From Sweltsa coloradensis (taxonomy: Eukaryota > Arthropoda > Insecta > Plecoptera > Chloroperlidae): DNA of 64,000 bases. The position numbers were made by a program, and so were the translations under genes. The DNA is taken from assembly GCA_024449915.1 (NCBI GenBank), contig JAMZAV010000050.1, forward strand, positions 744,001 to 808,000, in the 5' to 3' direction. Below the pieces are notes generated by a model. The model made no database searches, was not told the origin of the DNA, and saw only the letters and a program-made list of their open reading frames with translations. This document shows positions 23,551 to 35,546 of this stretch, piece by piece; position 1 is the first letter of the stretch; every line of letters begins with the position of its first letter.

Positions 23551-24322
23551 GGGGGTCTATTTACTAAGCGACAACAGTCGATCTACAGCGACTAGCGACA
23601 ATAGTCGACAGAAACGACAACTTTAGTGAGAAGAGCAAGCTTTAACTCCTACCTTGATTTTTCATCATATCAAATTGTAATTACTTAAGCCTACATTTGC
23701 TGTATGTACTCGTTTATTACGTTAGGCCGCGTTCACACTAATTGGTTTGGTTATAAGGGGATAGGAAATACGTGTTAAATTGTTTACGTTTTAGTCTTAA
23801 GAAATTGTTATAACAAAATCAAAATTCTTACGACAAACCAATCAGACGTTTTGTTATTTATACGACGACCAATGAAAAGGAGTAACTTCATTATGACAGG
23901 CCACTGAAACATTACTAACCAATAAGGACATCGGATTTCTTGTTACCGTAACAACCAACCAATAACAATTTCTTAAGACTAAACCAAAGTTATGTGAACG
24001 CGGCCTTAAAGAAACATTGGAAGACGGCTTTAAAAATATTAAATGTGTCATTGTTGCCAATACAGCTTGTATATAGCTGCAGTCAGATGCGTGCAGCGTT
24101 GAGCTAAAGGTATGAGCTTTTTATTGGCAACAATTACACGTTTTACACTTTTAAAGCCGTCTGCCAATGTTTCTTTGAGTTAATAAACAATTACATACAG
24201 CAAATAAAAGTAATTACTATTTAAATTTGATGTGATGGAAATTCGAGGTGGCAGTTCTCACTTGCTCTTCTCACTAAAGTTGTCGTTTCGGTCGACTCTT
24301 GTCGCTTAGTAAATAGACCCCC
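23551..24322. mobile_element. Palindromic MITE, interrupted in its left arm
   Basis: Outer ends GGGGGTCTATTTACTAAGCG and its inverse (ending CCCCC at 24322) start two arms that pair over about 200 bp, meeting around 24066-24108. The left arm is split by the element at 23725-24005: TGCTGTATGTA..GTTTATTA before it and AAGAAACATTGG after it are contiguous in the inverted right arm. No target duplication is clear. Confidence 0.8.
23725..24005. mobile_element. PIF/Harbinger-like MITE nested in the palindrome
   Basis: Terminal inverted repeats GGCCGCGTTCACA and TGTGAACGCGGCC are directly flanked by TTA on both sides (23722-23724 and 24006-24008), the Harbinger target duplication. Inside, ACCAATCA/ACCAATAA-type motifs recur. 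Removing it with one TTA restores alignment with the opposite arm of the host palindrome. Confidence 0.85.
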
Positions 24323-24339
24323 TGTCATGAGACATGAGA

Positions 24340-24425
24340 TTAACCAGGAAGTCACTTGTGCGGATTGTGGAGGTCTCGAGTTCGACCCCAGCCACCAGCA
24401 ACCCTTAGTGTGACGCCACTATAGA
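24340..24425 (+). repeat. tRNA-like B-box fragment
   Basis: CGAGTTCGACCCCAGCC fits a B box; no A box or cloverleaf is convincing. Probably a SINE remnant. Confidence 0.35.
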
Positions 24426-24629
24426 AACGCTGGGGTCTACATCACTGTTGGAAACACGCTTCTATGGTGAAATGTTGTACTCCTGGGTGAATCCTGATGC
24501 CAAGATGCTTTATACATGCAACTTTAGACCATTGCAGTACTAAATGTCTGTCAAAAGATTATGCTGCTTATAAAAACTTTCCCCTAACACCTCCGTAGAA
24601 CAGAGTGTTTTAAATAAATAATAATATAT

Positions 24630-24805
24630 TTATATGTTGTGGGCTTTCACGACCCGTAGATGTCTTCTGTATCTGCCTCATTCTGCCTCATCATCCATCC
24701 CATCATTCTTGAAGAAGCCACCAACATGGGTGGCGAAACGTCGAGCAGTGCCTCATCATCGACACGACGAAACAGCCCAGGGATCATACAGAAGACAAAT
24801 AATAT
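24630..24805 (+). repeat. Retroelement-like 3' segment
   Basis: The sequence around GGGTGGCGAAACGTCGAG, with inverted TGTCTTCTGTAT and ATACAGAAGACA ends, is of a kind often found in retroelement tails. A similar GAAACGTCGAGGT block occurs at 35749-35965. The family is not identified. Confidence 0.3.
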
Positions 24806-24954
24806 ATTGTTTTGAAATAAATTTCAAACAGATTCTATGACTGGATTGTATGTATTTTTGACCTGGATGTGAGAATCGAGCCTATACAAACAATTTATCA
24901 GCTATAATAAATAACAACATGAACTTACTTTGAACTTATGACCAAACGATGACT

Positions 24955-25113
24955 ACGAACCTATCCACGAACTAAAGCATGGGTTACTAAGCGTTGCTCT
25001 ATCTTCAACGAACCTATCCACGAACTAAAGCATGGGTTACTAAGCGTTGCTCTATCTTCAACGAACCTATCCACGAACTAAAGCATGGGTTACTAAGCGT
25101 TGCTCTATCTTCA
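24955..25113 (+). repeat. 53-bp repeat, three perfect tandem copies
   Basis: Units start at 24955, 25008 and 25061 (ACGAACCTATCCACGAAC onward) with no mismatch seen, so the expansion is recent. Confidence 0.97.
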
Positions 25114-25324
25114 TGGTTGCAACCAACATGTGAGGCTTCGCGAACGTGCCACGCCTCCTTGTTGAAAATGTGTTTTGAATGTTTGATGTGTTGCACACTG
25201 AGAATTACCTGGTTTATAATCGCAGGCTACAACTCTACAAGTACCGGGAAACCTGTCATAGATTATCCGCGTAGCCAACGATTTCAACTAGGAACTATCA
25301 GAGTGCATTGAGAGACATACCTAA

Positions 25325-25490
25325 GTCATCCCCAGTCAACCGCAGTCAACTATAGTCAATATCAGTCAACAATAGTCAACCTCAGCATTCCCTATCAACC
25401 CATGATTTAACCATCAGACAACCCCAGTCAACTATAGTCAATATCAGTCAACCACAGTCAACCTCAGCATTCTCTGTCATGTCAACCCAT
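25325..25490 (+). repeat. Degenerate AGTCAAC-rich array, left part
   Basis: Repeats of CAGTCAACC/ATAGTCAATAT/CCTCAGCATTC. The same array continues at 26273-26385 on the other side of the element at 25494-26272, showing that the element landed inside it. Confidence 0.8.
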
Positions 25491-25493
25491 GAT

Positions 25494-26272
25494 TGGATGA
25501 GCGTAGCAAGCGAAGCGAAGATTCCATTATACTACACATGGAGAAAAAAATCCGGAATGTTTTTTTTTTCTTCTTTTTTCTTTTTTCTTCTTTGTATTTT
25601 TGTCTGTTTGTCCGCACGATTCCGGCTAAACCGATACTCCGATTGCGATGAAATTTTATGGAGGCCTTCGAAATCTCTGAACTTAGAACTGCCACGTTTT
25701 TGAGCGCAATCAGAAAATTATTTCTCATGAAAATCGCAATTAACGATTTTTTTTTTCGATTTTTTTAAAATTTCTTTGACTTAAAACACCTACATGCTTT
25801 ATCCGATTTTAATGATTTTTGCTCAGAACCTTTATTTTATGAATTTAGATATTCTTGTGAAATTTGGGGCGCAATTGAAAAAATTTATCATAAAAATCGA
25901 ATTTTACGGGTTTTTTTCTTTTTTAAACAATTCTTTGACTTATAACACCTACATGCTTTATCCGATTGTAATGATTTTTTCGCAGAACCTTAATTTTATG
26001 AACTTATGTATTAGTGTTAAATTTGAGCGCAATCGAGAAATTATTTCTTATAAAAATCGCAATTTTACGATTTTTTTTAACAATTACGATTAATAAATTA
26101 AAAATTAAAGTTAATTTTTAATTTAATTTAATTTAATTTAATTAAATTTAAAAAAAATTCAACTTAGTAATGATTTTTCCACAGAACAACAGAAAATTCG
26201 CATAAACACATGGCAGCTCAATGCCCAATTACGCTCATCCAACAACGCGGCGGGACTTAAGCGTTTTCCTAG
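25494..26272 (+). mobile_element. Helentron/HINE-like element, subfamily 1
   Basis: Begins TGGATGAGCGTAGC after a host T. GCTCATCC near 26233 is the inverse of the start. It is followed by AACGC..GCGTT hairpin arms and TTCCTAG with a host T next. The interior holds TTTGTCTGTTTGTCCGCACG and AACCGATACTCCGATTGCGA, shared with other copies, and imperfect internal repeats of a 100-150-bp ACACCTACATGCTTTATCCG block. No coding was found. It is closely related to the inverted copy at 29581-30325. Confidence 0.75.
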
Positions 26273-26385
26273 TTTAACAATCAGTCACCCTAAATCAACC
26301 ACAGTCAACCATAGTCAATATCAGTCAACCATAGTCATCCTCAGCCAACCATACTCAACCTCAGATAACACCGCATTACTCCTCT
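26273..26385 (+). repeat. Degenerate AGTCAAC-rich array, right part
   Basis: Continuation of 25325-25490 after the inserted element. Confidence 0.75.
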
Positions 26386-26674
26386 CCTACTCTTTCACAA
26401 AACAAGGTAATAAGGTCATATACGAGGCGCACAAGAAAATGATCTAAGGAAGATTCCAGTAACTTGTTGAAGACTTAAATTATTATATGTATCTGACTTA
26501 TAATCGTTATCGTTTGCGTGTACGAAAACGAAATGAAGGGTACGCGATTATTACATTCCAAGAATGATACAATACGGATACTTAAACTTAAACCTAATAG
26601 CATAATGAAACTGTAAGAAATTATTCACAGATAAATCATTGGTTAAAAGTCTCCACTGTGCGGATAGAGGTTTT

Positions 26675-26968
26675 GACAGTCGGATCGGGCTCGGGTTCGG
26701 GTACTAAACTTCTTCAGGTAGGGAAAAGACGGACGTGATAACACTGCATGTTACAATAATGATATTGAAAAGAAGAATATAAGATTATGATTAGGTTGAA
26801 TGGCATTTTGTATATAAGCTAAAAATTAAAATGATCTGGACCGGCACCTCCACCATCACCTAAAAATTTATTTTTTGTTACCCGAAAATCGGGTATCTTC
26901 TTTTTACTAGCGGGTCGGCCCCCAAATACCCAACCCGACACGATGTTTTGGGTACTCACACACCACTA
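26675..26968 (-). mobile_element. Dispersed repeat family C, inverted copy
   Basis: The minus strand gives TAGTGGTGTGTGAGTACCC, CGGGTTGGGTATT, GGTGATGGTGGAGGTGCCGG and GTCTTTTCCCTACC, then GTACCCGAACCCG, in the same order as 2527-2880. The central parts have diverged strongly. Confidence 0.55.
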
Positions 26969-26983
26969 ATATAAACTATGTGA

Positions 26984-27407
26984 CGAAGGATCTTGTCTTT
27001 CAATTCACCGATCGCTTCTATTCAAAATGTACAGACAATTCTCATAATATTTTAATTTCTAGCCTTGGAGACTACAGTCTATCCTCACTTACATATAAAA
27101 GGTACAAACACAAGCGTACTAAACATGTTTTACTTTAATCTATAATTGTTTATGCTCTACTCTAATTCCGTATTGTATTTATTACTTTATTTTAGAATTG
27201 TCTTTCTTAGTTCCGAAGAGGTTTTTTTTGTTTAATTTTTTCCCTCATTAAATACATATGTTTTTTAAATATCTCTATACAATAAGCTATATATATTTTT
27301 ATTTTTATGTTAAAATGTTAAGAGCCTAATGGCTCAGGTAATTTTGTACACACTGTATGCACTGCTGTACCATTATTATAAATTAAATAAATAAATACCT
27401 TTAAAAA
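26984..27407 (+). mobile_element. LINE-like 3' end with 11-bp target-site duplication
   Basis: AAACTATGTGA occurs at 26973-26983 and 27408-27418. Between them lie 424 bp ending in AAATTAAATAAATAAATACC and an A run, preceded by GAGCCTAATGGCTCAGG, a type of tail seen in non-LTR elements. The coding part is absent (5' truncation), so the clade is unknown. Confidence 0.65.
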
Positions 27408-27418
27408 AAACTATGTGA

Positions 27419-28885
27419 AATGCTTTATAAATTTAAAATTTAGTTAAAATATTCAACAATAATCATGTTAGCTGAAAGAATGTGAACCGTTACACAAACC
27501 ACCGACTGTGATTGCGATTCATATATCAGCTACTTATTCTGTCAATGTACAACATTGTAGCGTCATTAACTCTCAATGCTACCATTTGTTTCACTCAACA
27601 ATCCTGAAACATAATTCTTCTGTTTAAATTCATTCTACAAGTACTTTCTATAAAATGGTTAATCGCGCAACGGAATAACTCCACGATTGAATATTATAAT
27701 AATGCCTAGACTGTTATATGAACATGCCAAAACACATCGCATCATTGTGGCACCTGGAAACACTGATAAACCAAAGGTCTATCCGAAAGATGTTTCACCT
27801 CTGACATATTTTCACAAAACATTTCCTCGAGCACAATATAAATATCCGAGACTCAATTAACCTGTTGGCGCAACCAGACGAGCTCTCTCCTAGAATCACT
27901 CAATCCCCGATGAGATCACGAGATATTAATACAATGTTGTAAATGTGCATTAAGGCGCGTTTAAACGAGTTGCCGAACAATTATAAAAGTCTAAAAACCA
28001 CTTGTTGCGAGTACAACACATCACATCACCGTGTTATGCTAATTATAGGACTAGACTATACTTACTTTAGAGGATCGAGTTTAGATAAAAAATACTACTC
28101 AGTAGAGGCCCTACACTCTGTGCTTTCTAGACCTACAAGAAGTTGTGCCCTGTGTAATAGAACAATGCTGCAGAATCGAATCAGGCATGTTGCCTGGACT
28201 GGGCCTTACACGATATTGTAACGTTACCATTATGCGCTCATTTCTAAAGCATTCCATATTTTGGGTAACATTTTAAATTTTTGTTTAAAAATACCTGGTT
28301 CATTGACCTATTAGTACTATGGTATGAACCCATTGTTATACAAATCGAAAGAGGAAAATAAACACATACTCATTAAATTACTTGTTCGTTAATATTATAT
28401 TATGTTGATTACATTTAGGTGCAAGCTACAAACAGTATATTTAGGCACCATTTAATAACGAAATTTTTGAGCGGTTGAAAGTTGTCAAAGTTATATTTTA
28501 AAAGAAGCATTTGATGGAGATGATATGCATGATGTTTTCTAGGATTGACTCTCGTCTTCGCCAACGTTTTGACATAAAACATAAAAACATATTTTTGGTA
28601 CTTGACAATAAATTTTTACAATTAATTTAGTTTGAATAATTATTATTTATTTATTTTTGCTGTTAATAGTAATTTATATACATTTGAATAGATACAAACA
28701 CATAATAAACAACGCACGAAAGCTTTCCACTACCACTAGAATTGATAGCAATAATATTGATAATTTTATTTTGATTGTATGTCTTGACTCTTTATTCTTG
28801 GTGCACGCCTATAACAATACAAATTATAAAATACAATCATATATTCACGGGGAGAGTGGTTATTGATGTTACCTTCTCGATAGTA
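27419..28885. other. Unassigned tract
   Basis: AT-rich. The 92-codon open frame at 27943-28221 is unrecognised. Confidence 0.4.
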
Positions 28886-28889
28886 AACC

Positions 28890-29320
28890 CAGTGGTGAGT
28901 GATGCATGATCTCTGTGCAACATAAATGAGTTGCATGAAGCTAGCTTCGCCTCGCCCGCATATCTGGGATTGGGAGGGTTCGTCTGCTCGTGTGAAACCA
29001 GTGGGTGTCGAGTCGGCTGCATGGCCTGTTACGCAAACCATTACGAGTGCATGTTCATTGTGGAAGTACCAATCATGTCTTGCATGCTCCTCGCCCCTGG
29101 CTGCGTCCTGATTGGCTGGCGATGACGCGGTTCATGACGGTACGTACCTACTTCCGGCGTGTGTCTGTAGTGGGGGACACTGTGACAAGCGCAGTGATCT
29201 AGCCAGATCACAATGCTTGAGGTGGGTGGAGTTTTGCCCAGGGTACTACTCTGTACTTTGTCGATCGCACAAGGCGAGAAACGAGGCAAAGTCTGTCTCG
29301 CAAACATAAGGTGGTAAGTA
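28890..29320. other. GC-richer patch, possible promoter or exon
   Basis: Open in several frames on both strands with none recognisable. TGATTGGCTGG (an inverted CCAAT box), TGACGCGG and CTTCCGG lie within 29108-29158, a mix seen in promoters. This is suggestive only. Confidence 0.25.
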
Positions 29321-29580
29321 GGGAGTATGTTACTCCCTGAAAGTAAAGGCTAGCTCTAAGATACTCGTCATCGGAGAGCCCTCTCCTGGACGACCTCTGC
29401 GACGTCGACAATGACATGAGAAACCAACCCTTTCCTCCCCACATCCCCTAACCTAGAGTGGCGCCTTATGACATAAAGCGCCCCTAAACCAAATATACTA
29501 CATTTAAAATGATCTTAAAGTCACAGACTTAGAGAAAACAGCGAGTAGCACTATGAACACAGATTACATGATATAATTTA
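29321..29580. other. Unassigned tract
   Basis: No feature recognised. Confidence 0.4.
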
Positions 29581-30325
29581 CTAGGAAAACGCTTAAGTCC
29601 CGCCGCGTTGTTGGATGAGCGTAATTGGTGCATTGAGCTGCCATGTGTTATGCGGATTTTCTGTTGTTCTGTGAAAAAATCATTACTTAGTTGGAGATTT
29701 TTTTTAAATTTAAATTAAATAAAAAATTAACTTAAATTTTTATTTTTTTTAATTAATCGTAATTTAAAACAAAGGAAAAAATCGTGAAATTGCAATTTTC
29801 ATAAGAAATAATTCGATTGCGCTCAAATTTTACACGAATATATTAATTTATAAAATTAAGGTTCTGTGAAAAATCATTACAATCGGATAAAGCATGTTGG
29901 TGTTATAAGTCAAAGAATTGTTTTAAAAAAGAAAAAACCCGTAAAATTTCAATTTTCAGAAATAATTTTTCGATTGCGCTCAAATTTCACACAAATTTCT
30001 TAATTCATAAAATTAAGGCTATGTAGAAAAATCATTAAAATCGGATAAAGCATGTAAGTGTTTTCGTCGAATAAATTTAAAAAAAAATCGAAAAAAATCG
30101 TAAAATTGCGATTTTCATGAGAAATATTTTTTAGATTGCGCTCAAAAACGTGGCAGTTCTAAGTTCAGAGATTTCGAAGGCCTCCAGAAAATTTAATTGC
30201 AATTGGAGTTTCAGTTTAGCCGGAATCGTGTTAACAAATAGCCAAAAATACAAAAAAAAACATTCCGGATTTTTTTCTCCAGTGTAGTGAAATGGAATCT
30301 TCGCTTCGCTCGCTACGCTCATCCA
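29581..30325 (-). mobile_element. Helentron/HINE-like element, subfamily 1, inverted copy
   Basis: On the minus strand it starts TTGGATGAGCGTAGCGAGCG at 30325 and ends CTAG at 29581, with A on both plus-strand flanks (T|T site). The subterminal inverse GCTCATCCAACAACGC and the AACGC..GCGTT hairpin are present. It matches 25494-26272 along its length, so the two form an inverted pair about 3.3 kb apart. Confidence 0.75.
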
Positions 30326-30329
30326 ACAA

Positions 30330-31835
30330 AGGGAAGTGCCCGAACTCAAAATGGTTGACGAGTTCTTGCGAATGTTATTTTAAACTCTACACTTTCTGCC
30401 TTATTAACAGATCGGTTACTATTTAGATTCTAAAGTAAGTTGATGTAGGTTCCTTACAACAAAAGTTCTTAAATGATCGATGAGTGAAATTCGTTTAGAG
30501 GACAGCAATGAACTAAATTGGTATAATTACTTCCCCTTGAAGCGGGCACCTCACGTAGAATACTTGTTAAACTCTGCGCTCTGAAGCCAAGGTTTTCAGC
30601 ATGTCTCGAGGAGGCGGTGCATTCTTGAAGACCCTTCAACAGTGAAAGTGCATATTTGGATGTTTCTCAGACATTTCAGTATCCACAGATAATTATATGT
30701 TTATGATAATATTAGCATGCACCTTGTGGCAATTGACGTGGGCCTGCATGTCGGGACCACATATCGCGTGCAGGGGATTAGAACACATCACTCTCGAACC
30801 CACTTTATATTACAGTTATTGCACGTTGTAACACCTTAATTTATTTATTTATCATTACAAGACTTGTACAAAAAAGAGGAACATTTAGGTTTAACTGGCG
30901 GCAATATTTGCTAAGGATCTTTTCGCCAGCCGTGTGTGGATAATTTAAGATGCATGTGTCCGTACGTAATACGTATTGGCAATAAAATTAATAAAATTGT
31001 GTTACTTGCGCAATTGGTTAATTCTACGTTGCTTCTTTTTTCTAGGTCCTCTCTCCTACGAACTCAAGCTGATGCACCTAGTGGAGAAAAGCGATGACCG
31101 CCCATCACTTAATTGACTCTATTCTCGCTAATAACTGATGTGTGGTCGTCGTCGTTGACCTCGTTTGAACCACCTCTCAATAAACTTTTGTGCTAAACGC
31201 AACTTGTACAATGTATTGTTGTTTATTTTAAACAATAGGGAAGATTCACCGGTTTTAGATATTAGCGCTGGTGTACAGATCAGTAGATGTTCACTTAAAA
31301 ACACCATCGCCGTAGTTTATAACAAACCAAAGGAAATACTTTCTTTCCACAGACGTACAAAGTTGTACGTTAACTATTTCCCGCGTCTTTTTTTTAAAGA
31401 CGTGTCACGTCAAAACTCTAAAACAAAGATGTTTATGAATGAAATAGACCACAGTCTTCTAGAATCACGTGATAAAACATTAGTCTATTGTTGACATTTA
31501 CTTTATTTTTGTCATCGTAAGACCATTAATCGTTAAAAATGTTTACACAAATTTTGCAATGTTATATCTTGTCATACAAATTATTGTTTATTATTGTTTA
31601 TTAGTATTTCTTAACCATACTTAAACAAATTTTATTCTTAAAAGGCAGTAAAAAAAAGTAAAAAAAAAGTAAGATAATCAGCAAAAATACTATTTTTCCG
31701 ACGAGCACAGTGATTTGGTTGTAGGTTTATACGCATTGCCCTGTTTTTCCCGCCATTGTTACGCGTAAGCTAACTTTCATGACTGAAAATATTTTATAAA
31801 ACGAAAATTTGATATTTATGTAATAAAATAAATAA
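30330..31835. other. Unassigned tract
   Basis: Contains an unrecognised 110-codon open frame at 31165-31494 without a convincing start codon. No repeat partner was found. Confidence 0.35.
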
Positions 31836-31837
31836 AT

Positions 31838-31885
31838 AATAAATAAATTTGTATTTAGAGTCTACCCACTCAATTATATAAAATA
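31838..31885 (+). repeat. Dispersed repeat family B, terminal fragment
   Basis: AAATAAATAAT..TTTGTATTTAGAG and CTACCCACTCAAT match the terminal block of family B. Confidence 0.55.
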
Positions 31886-32040
31886 TACAATATATATAAA
31901 AGTGGCCCTGAATGTAGTAGAATAATACAACTTTGTAATTCTTATATTGCGGAATCACGCACTTCTTCAAGAGGCAGTGCTCGATGTATTTGGAATGAAT
32001 ATCTTCATTGTTTATGTATAGATTTATATTACACTTCTAT

Positions 32041-32261
32041 TTTAAATCAGATCTCAAGATTCCGTTACACTCATGCAAGGATACAAGGCTCAAAGTGGCG
32101 GGGGCGTTCAAAATTCCAAATTTTAACAACAAACACGGCCAACGTTCACTTTCTTATCCAGTTCCACGTTCAACTTGCTGCCCTCCTCACTGAAAACCTT
32201 GTCTAACATCTCAAAAATTAAAACTGAACTTAAATCACATCTTCTTTCTGACACCTTTTGA
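32041..32261 (+). pseudogene. Non-LTR retrotransposon C-terminal tail, frameshifted
   Basis: One frame encodes FNNKHGQRSLSYPV. After a shift near 32161-32170 the next frame continues STFNLLPSSLKTLS, ISKIKTELKSHLLSD and a stop at 32259-32261. This order (GQRS.SY..P...N.LP..L......FK.ELK..L) is characteristic of the C-terminal end of CR1/L2/Jockey-type ORF2 proteins. What follows (AT-rich, to about 32580) may be its 3' UTR. No reverse transcriptase lies upstream, so it is a truncated, dead copy. Confidence 0.65.
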
Positions 32262-32579
32262 CAATGTATGTTATTTTGATTTATTTTTGTTTTCTCAAAT
32301 CATGCAACCATGGTATTTATATATAATACTTGTTTTTCGTGTTTATTTTGGTTATATGTTCCGTTCTGTGTTGTCACCTTCTTATATAATTTATAATATT
32401 TCTTTACACCCCACAGTTTAGCCATTTTCAGGCTTTGTGGGCTCTTTGATTCTATATTGTAAGATTTATTTTTTGTACAATTTTCTATGTTGTATGTATT
32501 ATGTATGTATTCTTTGACAATACATTTGTGAACCATAAAAAACCTTTGTTCCTTCAAGGATAATATTATGTGAATTACA

Positions 32580-34195
32580 TCCTATTTTGTTAACGACAGC
32601 AGGCATACTGTCAATAATAATCTTTGCTTGAACCATCCGATAAGAAATATAATAGCATCGGATGACTTCTGACAAAAGTGATGAGGTATTGGCTGCTAGT
32701 TTTATTATCTTACCCTTTTCACTTCCTTTTACAAGATCGAAATGTTATGTCTGTTTGTCTTTTGCATGTTTACATCATGTGTTTATTTGTCCAGCTTTTC
32801 TTAGCGCCTAGTTGCATAAGAATAATGTGAACGTCTGATTTTCATCGATTTGACTATCTTCAGGGTACATTTCTTGCAGAAGAGGTCGTGAAATATTCTT
32901 GGCGGTATATCCACGTACGGTAACAGGGTCACTGGGTAACAGGGTTTACAGGGTCATACATACCCCTTGCAAGTGCATGGCTTACAATAATTGTGTGTAC
33001 CACATCAATCAAGTTCTAGTAGCACTCTGGCGAAGCTTGGATTGAGTGAGAAATCTATTTTCAACTTTTCTTTGTTTGTAGTTGAAAACCTCAATCTTCA
33101 GACTAATTAGGGTTTTTATCGTCATCCTTATCAATGAATAGGCCAAGCAGTGAATAGCTGGTCTATACACAACTTCAATATAAGCGAATAGGACACAGTT
33201 ATCAGTCAGCAATTAGCTATTCGCTCGGCCAAGATGCATCCGACGTATATGAAACTTAGCAAAGATGTCAATAAAGCATACATGGACAGCCTTGGCCCGT
33301 ACAGCCATAGTTTTGACAAATTTTGTTAATCAGCCAGAAAAAAACACGAATATAGTAAATTTTGCACTTTTTAACAAAATCAAAATTCGGGAAAACTAAT
33401 TTATAAATTATAAATTATTTTAAACAAATTTTAGAAATGTGTTTCTGTGGATCCCTTTATTTCCACTTTCGTGACATCTGTTCGAAATTTCAAACACCTG
33501 TAAGGTCAGTCAGCAGAGCGGACAGCAATTTGAGTTTATTTATTCTGCCGAAATGCTCAATGATAGTATGGTACAAAGAATAGAGTGTCCACAGTTCCAC
33601 AGTCTCAAGGGCTGACGTTACAAGAGGAGGTAGGCTCACATCAACACCAAGGTTCATTTCTCAACAAGCAAGCTGATACGCCAATTACTCGGAAGAACAT
33701 AACGGAAAAGTAATTTATATGAGTTGCAAGATCACGAAAATCCGTCCTTGATTGTTATGGCTCATCGCAACCGTTTGATTAGATCCGTTAAGTCGAGTTA
33801 TTGCTGAAAAGTATAGCTTAGAACTCGGAAGACCTCGGCGTTGTATAATAAGATGAGACGCCGTCCACAAACCGTGGAAATTTTCAGAGATGTAAAACAC
33901 ATTGAATCTCTGTCAACATCATTACAAGTAATATAGGTAATAATAACCAAGGTGAATTGCCAACTAAAAGCTCACATGACCAACTCAAGTCCATAATCTG
34001 GAAACCGATTTGGTAATATCAGACATATTAGATATGATTGGTTATTATATTATTATGACAGAAATGTTACGTATTTATCGTCTTTAAATTCTTTTAATGA
34101 GCATTTCACTGTGATATTGTTCCACAGTTTTTTTATTGTGAGTAGTTTAGGCAGTCCTACAAGTCATAATCATTAACCTCACCTACACTAATTAA
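32580..34195. other. Unassigned tract
   Basis: No supported feature. Open frames at 33009-33212 and 33715-33900 (minus) are unrecognised. Confidence 0.4.
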
Positions 34196-34199
34196 TTTT

Positions 34200-34310
34200 A
34201 AAAATCGTATTTAGAGTCTACCCACTCATTCATACAACTGATTTTCAGTGGGGGACATTATAAATAGCAGACCTAGCCAACCCTGTAGACGCCGACGACA
34301 TCAAATCCAA
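34200..34310 (+). repeat. Dispersed repeat family B, partial copy
   Basis: Carries GTATTTAGAGTCTACCCACT, TGATTTTCAGTGGGGGAC, and GCCAACCCTGTAGACGCC followed by GACGACATCAA. Breaks off after about 110 bp. Confidence 0.65.
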
Positions 34311-34639
34311 TTTAAAACAAATTGTTTCATGATAATATTAATATTATTATTTTACCTGTTACGTAATTACAAGAATCACCATCGTTTGCAAAGCATTATG
34401 GGAATCATGAGTTTAACTTACATCCTGCCATTTGATCATCATCATATGGCAGGTTGTATGTTTAACTCTCTCATTGTTATATTTAGAGTTATGTTTGTGG
34501 CACTTATGCCACATGAATACACTGTGGCACATCCGTTGGCTTTAACTAAGTACTATCAAAGTAAAGTTCGCGTTCAATGCAAGACAAATAACGTAGACCT
34601 ATACTATGGATTAAAATATGGATACATTTTTATTTAAAA

Positions 34640-35210
34640 TATCCGTATTGTTTATATCACGGTTCTAAGATAGAACGTCTATGGTTGTGCAGCTGGCACT
34701 ATTGCTCTAACAATCAGACGTTTTGATTGAATCTCATAAACCTTATATAATTTGTAAATAACAATTCCATTATTCTCATATATACGGAATGTGACTGGAT
34801 TCGCGTATAATTTGCTTGATTAATTCTACACAAGACGCAGCATCTTCAGTTTATAATTGACAGTAGGAAATGATTGCAACTTGTTCTGGCTGGACACGCA
34901 CTAACTCAGGGCCTGGGTATCGAGATTGTTGCCACTCTCAGCGTGTCTACCTCACATAAATCTGGCCTAAACATGATGTATTATGATACACTCATGCCGC
35001 GGTAATAGGTACCTCAACCCACCGCGCTTGAACCCGTGAGTACGTGTTTACCCACATATTTATACCTAGTTATCATATTAACACATAGAAAAATATGGAG
35101 TTTTATATATTTTTTCTTCTTTTCAGTTGGAGGAAAAGAAGAGATACAACTTCAGGCGATAGAAATGATTTTGTTTTATAAGGAGTGTAATAGGAGTGAC
35201 CAAGTTATAG
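34640..35210. other. Unassigned tract
   Basis: A weak tRNA-like block near 35000-35040 (minus strand GGGTTCAAGCGCGG). Nothing else recognised. Confidence 0.35.
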
Positions 35211-35296
35211 ACCCGGCGTCAGAAGTAAATCAAGGGGTATCGTTGTCACGTGTATCTACAATATACCCAGCCCTTGATTTACTTCTGACGCCGGGT
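35211..35296. repeat. Perfect 26-bp hairpin
   Basis: Arms 35211-35236 (ACCCGGCGTCAGAAG onward) and 35271-35296 are exact inverse complements with a 34-base loop that contains CACGTG. The right arm abuts the LINE tail at 35295, so it may be a foldback created during retrotransposon insertion, or a structured RNA. Confidence 0.85.
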
Positions 35297-35546
35297 GTTC
35301 AAGATACGGAGCACGAAGATGAGGAAGGAACAGAGTTTGAGCTGTGAGGCGGGAAGAGAGAGGCTGCGGTGGTTCGGACACGTGATAAGGATGAAGGAGG
35401 ACAAGATTCCGAGGATACAGTTTGAACAGAATGCAGGGATAAGAAGAGAAAACGAGAGAGACCCATGCAGACTGAGGTGGAAAGAGGTAAGAGATGTGGA
35501 TGGTAAAGACGAAACACAACAGGAAAATATGGAAAGAAACTGGTGA
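35295..35546 (+). pseudogene. Non-LTR retrotransposon ORF2 C-terminal fragment
   Basis: The 84-codon open frame contains RLRWFGHVIRM..DKIPR, followed by a basic stretch and RLRWKEVRD. The L.W.GH..RM....P signature followed by R.RW is typical of the C-terminus of non-LTR retrotransposon proteins. No reverse transcriptase motifs are found upstream. Open frames on the opposite strand are shadows of it. Confidence 0.7.

Noticed and set aside
29200..29300. snRNA or 5S rRNA gene
   Set aside because: CTTGAGGTGGGTGG briefly resembles the 3' half of 5S rRNA, but the rest does not match any 5S or U-snRNA core I know.
31165..31494. Host exon
   Set aside because: 110 open codons but no ATG, splice signals or recognisable domain.
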